This document shows positions 48,302-61,523 of a stretch of 64,000 nucleotides of DNA, piece by piece; position 1 is the stretch's first letter, and the number at the start of each line of letters is the position of its first letter. The notes beneath the pieces are model-generated. The model saw only the letters and a program-made list of their open reading frames with translations. It was not told the origin of the DNA and searched no databases. Location: positions 57,610,512 through 57,674,511 of the forward strand of contig NC_088301.1 of NCBI RefSeq assembly GCF_032854445.1, read 5' to 3'. Made by a program: the position numbers and the translations under genes. The stretch is from Liolophura sinensis. Taxonomy: Eukaryota; Mollusca; Polyplacophora; Chitonida; Chitonidae.

Positions 48302-51300
48302 AGCTGACTATAAGATAACATTGTAAATGTCTATCTATGGTTAAAACTAATTTTACCATATTTTGTTTCTGTTCAAATGTTGTCAAACTTCAACTATTAA
48401 GTGTAGACTGTGATTCTACATTCCCAAAAAATTAGGCTTAAATTATTATGAAACTGTTGTGACAAGATTAATAAAAGTTCGTCCGTAAATAACCAGAAAA
48501 TCTGCCACTTCGTTTCGTTTTTTGCAAGAGAAAGGAGGTTGCACTCACAAACTGGAGTAGAGGTGAATGCTAAGGTACCAGTACCCTTTGGTATTAAAGC
48601 CTCTTGGGAAATCGGAATGTGGTTTAACCTGGTCAGCATGTAACAGTATACAGCAGTGGATGACCAGTCTGTGCGATGGGAACAATGAAAGGACATTTAA
48701 TGGAGATGGCAGAGCACTCGGACATGCTCAGATTTAATAGGTTTTACAAACAGCTTAAGTCACGGCAGACCCTCGTAACCTGTTGACACTGTATGCAGTG
48801 TTAATAGGCTTTGGCGTTCCCTCTGGAGACTCTTGTCCCAGGGATGACCGGACAGGTGAGGATTGAAGCTAGAGCAGTCCGGTCTGCTCCTTATAAGTAG
48901 GCGTTCAGCTTTATTTGAATACCAAAGCTAGATTGTGTTTGGATGATGCAGTTTTATCAGTAGCGGCATCGCGCAAGTTTCAACAAAACTTTCTCCGGTG
49001 TGTATTCATAGGCTTTTGACAAAAGCATGCACCTAACACGTAAAACACGTGTATCGTTAAATTTAACAGAGTATAAATAGAAAACAACTAGGCCTACCAG
49101 GTTGAGTCATGAATTGTTAAATTAGTATGTATGTATTAGAATCAGCAGAAGTTTTGTTATCTGAGACGAAACATTGGCATTGTTGACAAGCTTAATTGTG
49201 GCCTTGAATTATATTACTAGTGAAAGACGGTCAAGGCGTTTCTTTGCTGCTGTCAGTGGTCAGTGGTGTGGTCAGCAGTTTTACCCACCTCCAAACTGGC
49301 CGTTGTTGGGTAATCTTTCGGGATGTAATGGTCAAGCTGAGCAATGAAACATATATTAGTAATAGTATATGGAATCACGAGTTTCGTGGTCTACGTCCTG
49401 AGCAAGGGTTTGGTATAAGCTGTATTACATTTCAAACGAAATAACTGTGGCAGTTTCGTTCACACAAGTGTCTGTTTGGCTTGTCTTACATTCGACCCAC
49501 TTCTGCAGAACCGAGTCAATCTGTGCCAGGACTTGTGGTACATCCACAGGATGTCGTGGTTACTTCATTAAACCCAACGCGGCTACACAACTACTCCAGC
49601 TGAGTTGTACGACTGAACTTCTTTTCTGAGAGTTCATATCACAGAAACACGTACCCGTTAGGTGATTTTCTCGGAAATGGGACCTTTACATACGACATGC
49701 TTCATACAGTATTATGCATGGGTGATACTGAAAATGTCTGCAGGGGTTTCGGTTACAGTAATCATGATCAAAGCCAAAAACACACGAGGCATAACTTGGT
49801 GCATAATCACTGTTAATCTGCCTTTACTTAAATGTAACGGGTTGTTTCACCCTTGGTGGCGTATATTATTGATTACGTTTTACGTTTTAACGTGTCCATA
49901 AGTCCATGTTTCCATCTCTTAGAAGATCACTGCTGATAAAGAATGCGCTAAATTTGAAGAGTTATAACAGATAGCGAAGCTGATGAAAGCGACACACGCT
50001 TGTCCTCGCTATGCACCGAGCACAGGAAGTATGCCCGGAAACGCCATATCTCTGCCCCTACTCGGAAGCCGTTGACGTTTTGCCATTTAATTAGCCCAAA
50101 ATTTTGCCCCAAGTCTACGTTATCGTATAAGGCCAGTTAGAGTCGGCCACAAAGTCATTCCACTTGTACGGGAGAGATTTGAAACCCATTCAACATCGTT
50201 TGCCTAATTAGCTCACTTAACCTTGCACGGATACACCATAAATATGTGGAGACTCTCAATATCCCTATTTATATTTGTGAGCCTAGCTGCTAAAGTATCT
50301 TCTAAACTTTAGTCTTTTAAATTTGACTGAATGAAAAAGAAAGACACGGGATTCTACATTGCTCTCGACCAACAAAGTTTATGTTTGCTTCTGGTTGTGA
50401 CATAGCGAGGCTTGTCGGTGATATTAGAAGACGCTTTTGTTACCGACCAGTGACTATTTGTCTGCTCTTTTCGCATGAAGTGTCTAGTGCTCTCGGTAAC
50501 GGTGGGTGGTGGGTGCAAGGTGTAGTCCCTCAGGTACTTGCCTGGGACGCGAGGTGGAGTCAAACCGGCTTCTGCTCTCCGTACCTCCATCTCTTTACCA
50601 CGTAAGAATCGGTCACGCGTCCATAATTTGGCCCTGCTAATGTTTGTGAGCCTAGCACGATTATACTGTTTATCTTCGAGCTTGTGGTCAAATAATGGAA
50701 AGGGCCAATGTTTTCCCTGTCGTATATTTAGCAGAGGATCGGTGTTTACCCTGGCACGGGGAAGAATGAATGAGTGGAGAGACAAGAAGAGAAATATCGC
50801 ATAGTTTTGCCAGCAAACAAACGATGTCAGTCCTGTGCGCAGTAAATGTCTGCTACCTATTGCTCCATTGCCTTTTCAAATGGTTTCCTCTTCAGAATGA
50901 GAATTGTCCCAGTCTGTTATAACCTTAACGTTTAAAGACTGAAACTCCCCAAAGCATCAAACACTGCGCTATAACCCACACATAGTAGTTTAATTCTCGC
51001 GCGCGTAGGTTGGCATCATGGGAGAAGGTCGAGATGTACTTTGATTCATCCGTTAAAAATGCATAAGCCTATGCACATATATCTGCCGCACTAACCATGT
51101 ACTCCTATTGTTATCAAATTAAGTTCGGCTTCTGGGTCTTGTCAGCAAAGAAAAAGCTACATCAGACAGAGCTGTGGTTTAGAATTCAATTTTTATGGTA
51201 AGCCGTGGATGAGTTTCAGGCCACACAGGGCATCGTAACACGGCAGGTTATATCAATTCTAGTCACGTCGTAGAGAAAACAATCGTGAATTTCCATACAA

Positions 51301-52109
51301 ACAATAGCGTGTTGCGGTATGTGCAGCCAGACTTACAGCTGTGAGCTTTATCAAGGATGAGACAATCGGATCAGAGTGGGATTAGACTGATGTCTTATGT
51401 ATTAAAGTCCACTAAGCTCCCGATGCACTGGGCTAATATATGACGGTAATACTGTCACCCTCATGTATATAGTGACAACTACGTGGTTGTATCGCACTGT
51501 TTGCTAGATATTGTAGGCTGAATCACCAGCCACCAGGGGGTAATTGCAAAATTACCTAGTGCGCATGCTCAGCAAGCCGTTTCCTGGGATGCCCAGTGGC
51601 GAATGTGGTTTGGTGGATGACGTTATCTGCATAGCGGTCAAAGAACCCAGCCGAGGGGTAGCCCGGAAGCCAGCGTTGTTAGATGTCTCTGACAAGGGGG
51701 TGCTTGATTACACACGCATTCTTAATGTCTGTTACACAACTTCTTATCCTCAAATTCGCTCATGACTAGGTCAATTAGAGGTCCAGATATATTTCTAATA
51801 ATATGGCACACTGATATGATTTTATTTACAATGACCCCATGCCGTATTTAAGACAACTCCTGCGTCCAGTAAATGACATTCTGTCACGCTCTTATTGTCC
51901 AAATATTTCGGAGGAGGAATGTTAACAAGTGAATGAAGAGATTTAGTATAAACAGGATTTTGGAAGGCTTTGATTGTTAAACAACACTGTTCCATTCAAA
52001 CCATTTCATTAATGTACAAGAACAATAGTGCGTGGAAATGTACCATTGGCAGCAAGTCAGTTTTATTATTCAGACTGTAAAGAAAATACGCATTATAGTG
52101 GTATGGAAT
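48302..52109. other. Long intergenic region
   Basis: No confident gene. A frame at 49447-49629 (+) has a Cys pattern ICARTCGTSTGCRGYF that recalls part of a PAN/apple domain and is preceded by acceptor-like TTCTGCAG. It lacks the rest of the domain and a clear donor. A 143-codon minus-strand frame at 50354-50785 has no recognisable content. Confidence 0.35.
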
Positions 52110-52115
52110 TGGACA

Positions 52116-52225
52116 ATCCAACCGCGGACGGCCGTGGCATTCATGTGGGTTCTACCTGGTTTCTTCCCACCATAATGCTGTACACCGTGAAATATTCTTG
52201 GGTACGGCGTAAACCACCAAACAAA

Positions 52226-52263
<38 letters not shown>
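52116..52263 (+). mobile_element. SINE fragment with long AAAT tail
   Basis: GTGGGTTCTACCTGG, CCACCATAATGCTG and GTGAAATATTCTTGGGTACG, then a CGTAAACCACCAAACA tail and about ten AAAT units. It carries an internal deletion of part of the GCCGCCGTCGTATAA block. Confidence 0.85.
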
Positions 52264-52265
<2 letters not shown>

Positions 52266-52405
52266 CTTGTGAATGTGAATGACACTTCTTAGTAGACGCT
52301 AGCATACATTGAATAAGGTGGATAAGATAGACTAAGCTGCTGAAAAACATATTCATTCTCCCAATACAAGTGCAAGCATCTTCAGCCTTAGCGAATTGAA
52401 GGGGC

Positions 52406-52519
52406 GGGGGGGGGGGGATCCCCGTGTTTGCGAAAAAGGGAAAGACAAATGATAATTATGGCGTTAAATGATGAAAACACCGATCCCATTGGCCGAAATG
52501 GATGTGGGGGGGGGGGGGG
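52406..52519. repeat. Two poly(G) runs
   Basis: Runs of about 12 G (52406-52417) and 14 G (52506-52519) about 90 bp apart. Assembly errors in length are likely here. Confidence 0.9.
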
Positions 52520-52715
52520 TAGATGTTTTCTACTGCTTTCACTCATGAAGCATTAAGATCGTCCATACCTGTTCTTTCTAACAAACCCTGTTCTGTGTCA
52601 GTATAAATATGTATATATGTATGCTTGGGGTTTTATGTCTTCACAATTTTTCAGTCATATGGCGCCGAGGAGTCATTAGTTGTGTGCATGTTTATTGTGT
52701 ACGTATGTTTGTGGC

Positions 52716-52850
52716 GGGGCACGTTCATGCTGGTGACACCAGACGCGACACCGGGATGATAAGTCCTGTTTCCTTGCTCTAACCACCCAATGCTGAGCAC
52801 CAAGCGAGGCAGCAACAAGCATTCTAACCATTAGGTCACCGGAAGGGTGT
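52716..52850. mobile_element. Probable dispersed repeat (SINE-like, second family)
   Basis: Contains GACACCGGGATGATAAGTCC and CAATGCTGAGCACCAAGCGA, word patterns I associate with a dispersed repeat common in molluscan DNA. A weaker related piece may lie at 56015-56150, which ends in GTCGTTAAACAACCATTAAA. Recalled pattern, not a verified match. Confidence 0.35.
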
Positions 52851-54944
52851 CAGTATAAATATGGTCACAGCCAACAGGCTTTATATCTTAAGGATAATCA
52901 GCTGGCACAGTGATAGTTAGACATCACTGAATGAACCATTTACCCTACTGATATACACTCTGGCGATATCACTAAGTCATACATCAATCATACAGGAAAT
53001 ATCCCAATAACAAGTTACTAAATGGTAAGTAACAGGTTAAAATTTGGCGATATCTCTAGGTCATACATCAACCATACACTGGATATCCCATTAACAGCTG
53101 ACCAAGTGACAAGTAGGCTAAAGAGTTACATTCTGGCCGTATCACTGATCCGAACAACAACCACGCGCAAAATATCAAAATAACAAGGCACCTTATGACA
53201 AACAGCAAGGTACAAACTTATAGTTCACACATGGCAGGTTAATCTTTTCACCAAACAGTCATAAAACAATTGTGTTCTATATGCTATCATGAACTATAAG
53301 CCATATGTATTCATTCTGATGGCTGTGATTTTCACGGCTGTGATGCGTGATTAGCAATGTTTTTCTACTTTTGTGTGCACGAGTAAGTCATTTGAATAGC
53401 CATACGTAAGGAACAGATAAAATAACCGAAACACAAAAACTGTAATGTCCTCCAGGTAAAACGCTGCTTACATTTTTACTGGTTTTCCCTTCGTGTGCGT
53501 GAATCACCCAGCAGCACCGCGATGATGAAGCGACACTCAGACTGTGATAGTTTACATTAAAAACTAACGGTGCTTTCTTAACAATAAGCACTATATACCC
53601 CCCTAAATTAAGCATGTCTTCTGTATCTGCTTGATGCTTATGTGAAATACTTAATCCAGCTGAATTCAACCAGACATGTACTGTAAACTATAGGACTATG
53701 TTCACATGAATAAGCACTCTGTCTGACCTAGCCCTGTCTTAAAGTCAGGCACTGGTAAGCATTATGTCTTCCGTATTGTGTTATGCAGGCTGTATGAGAC
53801 GAGTCGAGCCTGGGGTGATTTATCTATTTCCGCATGGTTTCTCACATTGACCTACAACCTTTAAAATAGCTGGGGTTTTTTCATATTCAATATATTACTT
53901 GTTATGGTTGAGGTGATCAGCAACTTTAATCCAGATTTCTTCTGTCGAATATATAGCGCCTATATCAAGCTCTTACTGTATGTGATATTACAGTTACAAT
54001 TGATAAACATACCTCTAAGATCATCAGAAAAAGAAAAACCCTGGTTCTACACCTACACTAATTACACAAACAATGATTACTGAATCACGTTTCGCTGCTA
54101 CTTTCTCCAGTCTCAAGACATTGTCTTAGAGAGAATCAGTGTGTAGTGTTGTGCATGCTAAATTATTTCGCTTCGGGGTAATCATTTTGAAATGATTGAA
54201 GAATAGTATTAGGTTGTTTCTGTAGTTGTGTTAACAATTTGCACAAATAACAATGTTTAGAAACGACTTCTTTTCTTGATGTTAATGAGGTAATAGTTTC
54301 AGAACTACATGTGCAAATGCCTTTTTAACGTTCGTTACAAGAAAGATACAATGTTACAATGTTTATTGTAAAGAGAGCTTCTTGCCTGCATGAGTAAGTC
54401 TGTGCAAAATGTTAATCAGGACAAAGAACACCGATGGATTACAGTATATATTTACAGGTGTGGCTCGGCTGAAGTCCATTAACATGCGAAAGGTAAAAAT
54501 TCAGAGCGAGACTGGGTTACAGTCATAGCTCAGTGTCACATGAATATATCTTCTCTGCTTCTTATCCTGTATGTTATGGACATGTTTTGATCTGCTCTAA
54601 CCACTTGTTGTTTTAGCATATCTATATCAGCGTATTTATTTTAATCTCTCAATAGTAGAGAGTGTGCTAAAGGTAAATAACGCGTCTAAAATTTCATATT
54701 GTACATTGACACAGATCCCTTTTAACTCCTTCAGATATTCTTAAAATACTTTTCTGATAGCCCTTTCACAGCTATACTAATTTACACTGTAAATATCAAT
54801 TACATTCATAAATCATAGAAAACCAGGACAGAGACACAGAGTACTCTATTTTTTATTTGAAATGTATTTAATTTGAAAAATAATGAATACGATTACTGGT
54901 GGCTTATCATCAAAAATGTGTAATTATGAACATCACAATATGCA
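52851..54944. other. Intergenic, nothing recognised
   Basis: No gene supported. Three loosely similar phrases (ATATCACTRAGTCATACATC and similar) occur near 52968, 53045 and 53130, perhaps a decayed tandem repeat. Confidence 0.4.
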
Positions 54945-55830
54945 GGGGGATGTGGCGTACGTGTATGACTATAGCGATGTGGGGGTGGTGTACGTATATG
55001 ACTATAGCTATGTGGGGTGGTGTACGTGTATGACTATAACGATGTGGGGTGGTGTACGTGTATGACTATAGCGATGTGGGGTGGTGTACGTGTATGACTA
55101 TAACGATGTGGGGTGGTGTACGTGTATGACTATAGCGATATGGGGTGGTGTACGTGTATGACTATCGCGATGTGGGGTGGTGTACGTGTATGACTATAGC
55201 GATGTGGGGTGGTGTACGTGTGTGACTATAGCGATGTGGGGTAGTGTACGTGTATGACTATAGCGATGTGGGGTGGTGTACGTGAATGACTATAGCGATG
55301 TGGGGTGGTGTACGTGTATGACGATAAGGGTGTGGGGTGGTGTACGTGTATGACTACAACGATGTTGGTTGGCATACGTGTGTGACGATAGGGGTGTGAA
55401 GAGGTGTACGTGTATGACGATAACGATGTGGGGTGGTGTACGTGTATGACTATAACGATGTGGGGTTGCGTACGTGAATGACTATAGCGATGTGGGATGA
55501 TGTACGTGTATGACAATATCGATGTGGGGTGGGGTACGTGTATGATTATAGCGACGTGGGGTGGCGTACGTGTATGACTATCGCGATGTGGGGTGGTGTA
55601 CGTGTATGACTATAGCGATGTGGGGGTGGGGTGGTGTAAGTGTATGACTATAACGATGTGGGGTGGTGTACGTGTATGACTATATCGATGTGGGGTGGTG
55701 TACGTGTATGACTATAGCGATGTGGGGTTGTGCCTATAGAGTTGTGGGGCTGGATTACGTGTATGAGATGGATGTGGGGTGGTGTACGTGTATGATTATG
55801 TGGATCTAGGGCGGTGTACTAGCATAGCTA
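54945..55830. repeat. Minisatellite A, 32-bp unit
   Basis: About 27 copies of GATGTGGGGTGGTGTACGTG followed by TATGACTATAGC, with drift at both ends. Frames along it are repeat artefacts. Confidence 0.95.
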
Positions 55831-56454
55831 TAGGGACGTGGGCGATGTACGTGTGAAAAACAATGGTAACGTGTAGAGATTTTGACGCTCACCTTTCGAT
55901 TTCATCGTCGCCATTTCTTCTACATCAAGAAATATAGGCTCTTATATGTCGTGAGACACTATCATGACATCTGATATATTACCGCATTTGGCGCGTGAGT
56001 ATGTTCCTAACGTTGCGGAATAGACACCAGACGAGACATCGTGCCCTCATGATATCAAGACACTGGATATGACATCAGACACATGTCATTAGCTACGGTG
56101 CAATGACATGCATCAGTTCGTCGTTAAACAACCATTAAACGAATAAATATACGTGTATTTTTTCTATGACGTGTACATGCATATGACGAAAGCATCAGTT
56201 GCGGTACTAGTGAACAGGATGCCAGCTAAAGTGTGTGTACGGCTAAGTAAACAGCTATACACCGATAAAATCATTTATTAACAGGTAACGATTACCTACT
56301 CTCTCTACCACAGACCAATCGATCTATTGATTCTAGTCGAAAGACACGAGGTTTTCAGATTGAAAAGTGATGTAATTTGTGTTAGCTAATAATACTTTTG
56401 CAAACGAAAACTTTTCAATTTGGATGTGTGTATGTCTTCATTAATATTTACAAA
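55831..56454. other. Spacer between the two 32-bp minisatellites
   Basis: Unique sequence with a possible repeat tail (GTCGTTAAACAACCATTAAA, near 56120). No gene. Confidence 0.4.
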
Positions 56455-58345
56455 ACTTACATAGGAGCATAGGGTGTGGACTAATAACTTACACAGAGGC
56501 ATGGGGTGTGGACATATGACTTACACAGGGACATGGGGTGTGGACTAATAACTTACACAGGGGCATGGGGTGTGGACTATAAACTTACACAGGGGCATGG
56601 GGTGTGGACTATAAACTTACACAGGGGCATGGGGTGTGGACTATAAACTTACACAGGGGCATGGGGTGTGGACTATAAACTTACACAGGGGCATGGGGTG
56701 TGGACTAATAACTTACACAGGGGAATAGGGTGTGGACTAATAACTTACACAGGGGCATGGGGTGTGGACTATAAACTTACACAGAGGCATGGGTTGTGGA
56801 CTATAAGCTTATACAGAGGCATGGGGTGTGGACTATAAACTTACACAGGGGCATGGGGTGAGGACTAATAACTTACACAGGGGAATAGGGTGTGAACTAT
56901 AAACTTACACAGAGGCAGGGGGTTTGAACTATAAACTTACACAGGGGCAGGGAGTGTGGACTAATAACTTACACACAGGCATGGGGTGTGGACTATAAAC
57001 TTACACAGGGGCATGGGGTGTGGACTATAAACTTATACAGAGGCAGGGAGTGTGGACTAATATCTTACACAGGGCCATGGGGTGTGGACTTATAACTTAC
57101 ACAGGGGCATGGGGTGTGGACTATAATCTTACACAGAGGCATGGGGTGTGGACTAATAACTTACACAGAGGCATGGGGTGTGGCTAATAACTTACACAGG
57201 GGAATAGCGTGTGAACTATAAACTTACACAGAGGCATGGGGTGTGGACTAATAACTTACATAGGGGCATGGGGTGTGGACTAATAACTTACATAGGGGAA
57301 TAGGGTGTGGACTATAAACTTACACAGAGGCATGGGGTTTGGACTTATAACTTACACAGGGGAATGGGGTGTGGACTAATATCTTACACAGGGGCATGGG
57401 GTGTGGACTTATAACTTATACAGGGGCATGGGGTGTGGACTATAAACTTACACAGAGGCATGGGGTGTGGACTGTAAACTTACACAGAGGCATGGGGTGT
57501 GGACTATAAACTTACACAGGGGAATAGCGTGTGGACTATAAACTTACACAGAGGCATGGGGTGTGGACTATAAACTTACACAGGGGCATGGGGTGTGGAC
57601 TAATAACTTACACAGGGGAATAGGGTTTGGACTATAAACTTACACAGAGGCATGGGGTGTGGACTATAAATTTACACAGGGGCATGGGGTGTGAACTATA
57701 AACTTAAACAGAGGCATGGGATGTGGACTAATAACTTACACAGGGGCATGGGGTGTGGACTATCAACTTACACAGAGGCATGGGGTGTGGACTATAAACT
57801 TACACAGGGGCATGGGGTGTGGACTATAAACTTATACAGAGGCATGGGGTGTGGACTGTAAATTTACACAGAGGCATGGGGTGTGGACTATACACGTACA
57901 CAGAGGCATGGGGTGTGGACTAATAACTTACACAGGGGCATGGGGGTGTGGACTATAAACTTACACAGAGGCATGGGGTGTGGACTATAAACTTACACAG
58001 AGGCATGGGGTGTGGACTATAAACTTACACAGAGGCAGGTGGTGTGGACTATAAACTTACACAGAGACATGGGGTGTGGACTATACACGTACACAGAGGC
58101 ATGGGGTGTGGACTAATAACTTACACAGGGGCATGGGGGTGTGGACTATAAACTTACACAGAGGCATGGGGTGTGGACTATAAACTTACACAGAGGCATG
58201 GGGTGTGGACTATAAACTTACACAGAGGCAGGTGGTGTGGACTATAAACTTACACAGGGGCATGGGGTTTGGACTAATAACTTACACAGGGGCATGGGGT
58301 GTGGACTATAAACTTGCACAGAGGCAGGGGGTTTGGACTACCGAG
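56455..58345. repeat. Minisatellite B, 32-bp unit, about 59 copies
   Basis: Units of the form ACTTACACAGGGGCATGGGG then TGTGGACTATAA, with recurring variants (GAGGCATGG, GGGAATAGG, CTAATAA). Variant order suggests block duplications, for example 57,940-58,030 and 58,120-58,230. Confidence 0.97.
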
Positions 58346-58440
58346 CCTTGCATTACCAACGATATAAAAAGTACTTCAACAATACCTGGTTTCACGGATC
58401 GCTCACAAAGGTGAACCATAAATAGTCTCGATACTTAAAA

Positions 58441-58530
58441 ACTATCGCCGCCGTCGTACTAGTGAAATATTCATGAGTAGGGCGTAAAACACCCATCAAA
58501 TAAATAAAATTTAATAAAATAAAAAAACCC
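58441..58530 (+). mobile_element. SINE 3' fragment
   Basis: GCCGCCGTCGTACTAGTGAA, ATTCATGAGTAGGGCGTAAA and an ACACCCATCAAATAAAT tail match the 3' end of the SINE family, followed by AT-rich tail sequence. Confidence 0.8.
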
Positions 58531-59324
58531 TACCATTATCAAAGAATTAGGTGCAATTGGACCCGCTGAATTATTTATCTTCCGGCTTTGTTCAGTCACT
58601 ATAACTTTACAACAACAACATGTTAAGGCTCGCGATTGAACAAAGTCGTTTCCATTGGTCATTGTGGATTTCGTAAATTAAGCATCTATATCAGATTTTT
58701 GAGATTTCAGCAGAGGTAGTAGACGGAATGGGAACAAAACCCTGCATGAGGAGAGTAATTAGATGGCCTGTTATCGTGAAACCGTTTTGGACGATCAATA
58801 AACAATGAAAATTTTGTTTTATAGTGTTTCAACAGAGCCAGAGATGGACTTACATGGCCTGTTGCATATGTAGGATCTTTGTATGTACACCAGGTATAGT
58901 GTATAAGCTGGAATCAGATATGCACGCAGGTCAGGTTCGTACGTCTTCTTTTGGGATAGAATGGCCAGCTGGATTGCACTGATAACAACTTGTAAACATT
59001 TCACAATCATTGATAAAGTTTGATACAAGATTGTATATATTGTTAAACGAGAACAAAAGATAGGATTGTCTTCTCACCAGAACGTGCACAACATGTTATC
59101 GGTTGGTCCACGGGGTCAGTCTGTTGGAACATTACAGAATGGAGGCCTTAAGTTCAAACTACTCTCGCACTGATTGATATCAATTTACATGTAAAATACC
59201 CGTCACAGCGCTCATAGCGCTGTTATTCTAAGATAAAATCTGGTCGTAAGTTATTAAAAACGGGACTACCCAGAAATGAGCACGGCATTAAAACAGTATA
59301 CGAATATTAGTTATTCACTCAGTC
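58531..59324. other. Intergenic, nothing recognised
   Basis: AT-rich unique DNA; no gene supported. Confidence 0.5.
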
Positions 59325-59466
59325 AACATCACAAAGTTTCTACATGTATAATAACTTCTGATTTTATTCTTACTGACGTTTCGATGTACATCCTAACATC
59401 GTTATCAAGCATGCTTGGTAAAAGTAAAATCAGAAGTTGTTATCCATATAGAAACTTTGTGATGTT
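59325..59466. repeat. Hairpin-forming inverted repeat with hammerhead-like loop
   Basis: Arms 59325-59373 and 59417-59466 pair over about 49 bp with few mismatches (AACATCACAAAGTTTCTA at the outer ends, ACTTCTGATTTTA inside). The minus strand of the loop reads TTGATAAC, a 6-bp stem CGATGT/ACATCG, then GAAAC with the G shared. This is the order of a hammerhead ribozyme core with two departures from CUGAUGA. Such motifs occur in Penelope-like and retrozyme repeats. Confidence 0.6.
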
Positions 59467-61059
59467 CCTCTGTTAACTTCTATATGCCTCTTAAAGAACT
59501 ACTTCGATCAGCCAATCATCAACTGATTCATTAGCGAGCTGTATATAATAGACCGTACCAGTCTGAAGGGAGAGCATTCCAGCAAACCCTTCATCACCTT
59601 CTTATAGGCTTACAGTTCTACTTTATTCTGTGTGAATCTTGGGCTCGCGTCACACATTTTGTCTATACACTGATGTTCCTTGAGCTTTATTTCATTTGCT
59701 GTATTCATAGCGTTCGTAAATCCTATGTGCAAGGTCCTCACTCACAGTGTATCTTTGTTCTTTATCCAATGCTATCTAGTAAACATTAGAGAAATGATGC
59801 ATTTTAAATTCTGTACCACCACAAGTATTCAAATGGCATCGTATAGTAACAAGACTTATTATAGCAAGATATCTGAAAGACATTTGTTGTAAAGTACATG
59901 TGTATAACTTCTGCACTATTGGTTTTATTTGGGAGCTCAGTACGTTTGACACACATATATAAGCTAGAAATACAGATGTGTTGACGGAATCTTACAGGTT
60001 ACGTTAACGTGTCCGGACATGCAATATGTCCCAACGTCTACAGGTTTGACCTTTGGTACAGCTAGAGGGAGGTATGTGCAGGTAGCGTAGTGTGAGAAGT
60101 TGAGCCATATGACTAGCCTACCTTTCTCAAGAGTACGCCGTTTATAACACTGATGAAAGTCAATATGAGTGCCAGTTATTCCAATTGTTTTGCTATGCTC
60201 TTTTGAAAAACTGCGATTTTAGTTCAGCCACACACAACTCGACGAATCCGTGGTTTCCTCGAACAGGATAGTGTTTAACATGCAGCTGGTCGAATTTCCA
60301 GAAAAACCACAACCCAGTTAGAAAATTCGGTTAATTATGTAAACCCACAAAACAAATGGGCGCATACATATGGGAATGTGACTGAATGGGGAATACATGT
60401 AAATGAATCTGTATGTATTGATCGGATTATGTTATTCTTTTGGTGCCTTTCGCTTTTAGTATGTGTGGCGGGCCATCCCCAATTATATAACATTTTTGGA
60501 CCACTGTCGCACTGGGACGCCATGTCGAAGACAAAAGACACGATGCTTCGTGCAGTCTTGATAAACTGACGCCGGCGATTGGCCTATATCCTTATGCTGA
60601 GTATAATACAGAAGCTTAGCATTATGCAAACACACCGCTATCGCCAGTCCATGTGGACCAATCACGGAGCAATAACGGCGAACAACGTCGCACGATTCTA
60701 AGCACATCTTAATTCTAAGCGCCCATAAATTGAAACGTTGAAATTCATACGCCTCGCACAAGTTGTCACTGAACCCGGGCCCGGAGTAGCCCGCTTTTAT
60801 GAAGAACAGTTTAACCTCTCGGTCAAGCCTGGGCGATCGAGGAAGAACCTAGAAGGTTATATGTATCAGAATGTTGACAGTCATTTGTCCCTCACCGCCC
60901 CCGATAGAGGTTAGCTATGACGCGACTGGGATATGTCATGTTATGATGCTGTTTGTATGACGTCACTCCTTGCCACTCCGCCTTCAGCAATCCTGAAAGG
61001 AGTGCTTTAGGCCTATATTATTATTTACATAAAGGTGAAATGTCAGGATTTCCGTGACT
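59467..61059. other. Intergenic, with a weak secreted-peptide-like frame
   Basis: No confident gene. A frame at 60429-60569 (+) begins MLFFWCLSLLVCVAG, which looks like a signal peptide, and ends after 46 residues. No promoter, conserved Cys or splice evidence supports it. Confidence 0.3.
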
Positions 61060-61101
61060 GATAAAAGTGATATCTCACTGAAGTTAGATATCACTTTTAT
61101 C
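61060..61101. repeat. Perfect 16-bp inverted repeat
   Basis: GATAAAAGTGATATCT (61060-61075) and its exact reverse complement (61086-61101) are separated by 10 bases. Confidence 0.9.
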
Positions 61102-61339
61102 ATAAACACCCCGACGCCATGAGGGTCACAAAGAAATATTTTGTTTTATGACGTTCCAATTCAAGCTTAGCAGAATGACACCATAATACAAGTTCAGTCA
61201 ACTTTAACATTTCTTACGTCACGAAACACGACAGGGCGTCATGCAAGATGTCATGTGCGGCGTCATGCTATATACAAAAGTCTGTGAAGGCCTACAGCTA
61301 AAAACATTGCTTAAACTTGTTCAAATACACAAAATCATG

Positions 61340-61523
61340 AAAAATAAATAATAAATAGAACATTGCACAATGAAGGTTGAATATCATAAATACTTTTCTC
61401 GTGAAAGGTGGAAATGATAACCTACTCGACGCATCGCTTCTTGTGGGTTATCATTTTCACCTCTCACTCGAAAAATATTTATGATATTCAACGTGCACTG
61501 TGAAATATCCTCTATTTATTTTA
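61340..61523. repeat. Long hairpin, about 80-bp arms
   Basis: Left arm 61340-61423 and right arm about 61445-61523 share GTTGAATATCATAAATA, GGTGRAAATGATAACC and an AATAAATAGA-type base, with a loop of about 22 bases. No coding content. Together with the hairpin at 61060-61101 and the GGCGTCATGC repeats between, it may be one foldback MITE. Confidence 0.75.

Noticed and set aside
50354-50785. 143-codon minus-strand frame
   Set aside because: No recognisable domain; basic, low-information composition and an equally long frame on the other strand suggest chance.
55226-55516. Minus-strand 96-codon frame rich in His, Pro and Tyr
   Set aside because: Product of 32-bp minisatellite A, not a gene.
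60429-60569. Signal-peptide-like 46-residue frame
   Set aside because: Hydrophobic start is suggestive, but there are no Cys pairs, processing sites, promoter or poly(A) support.
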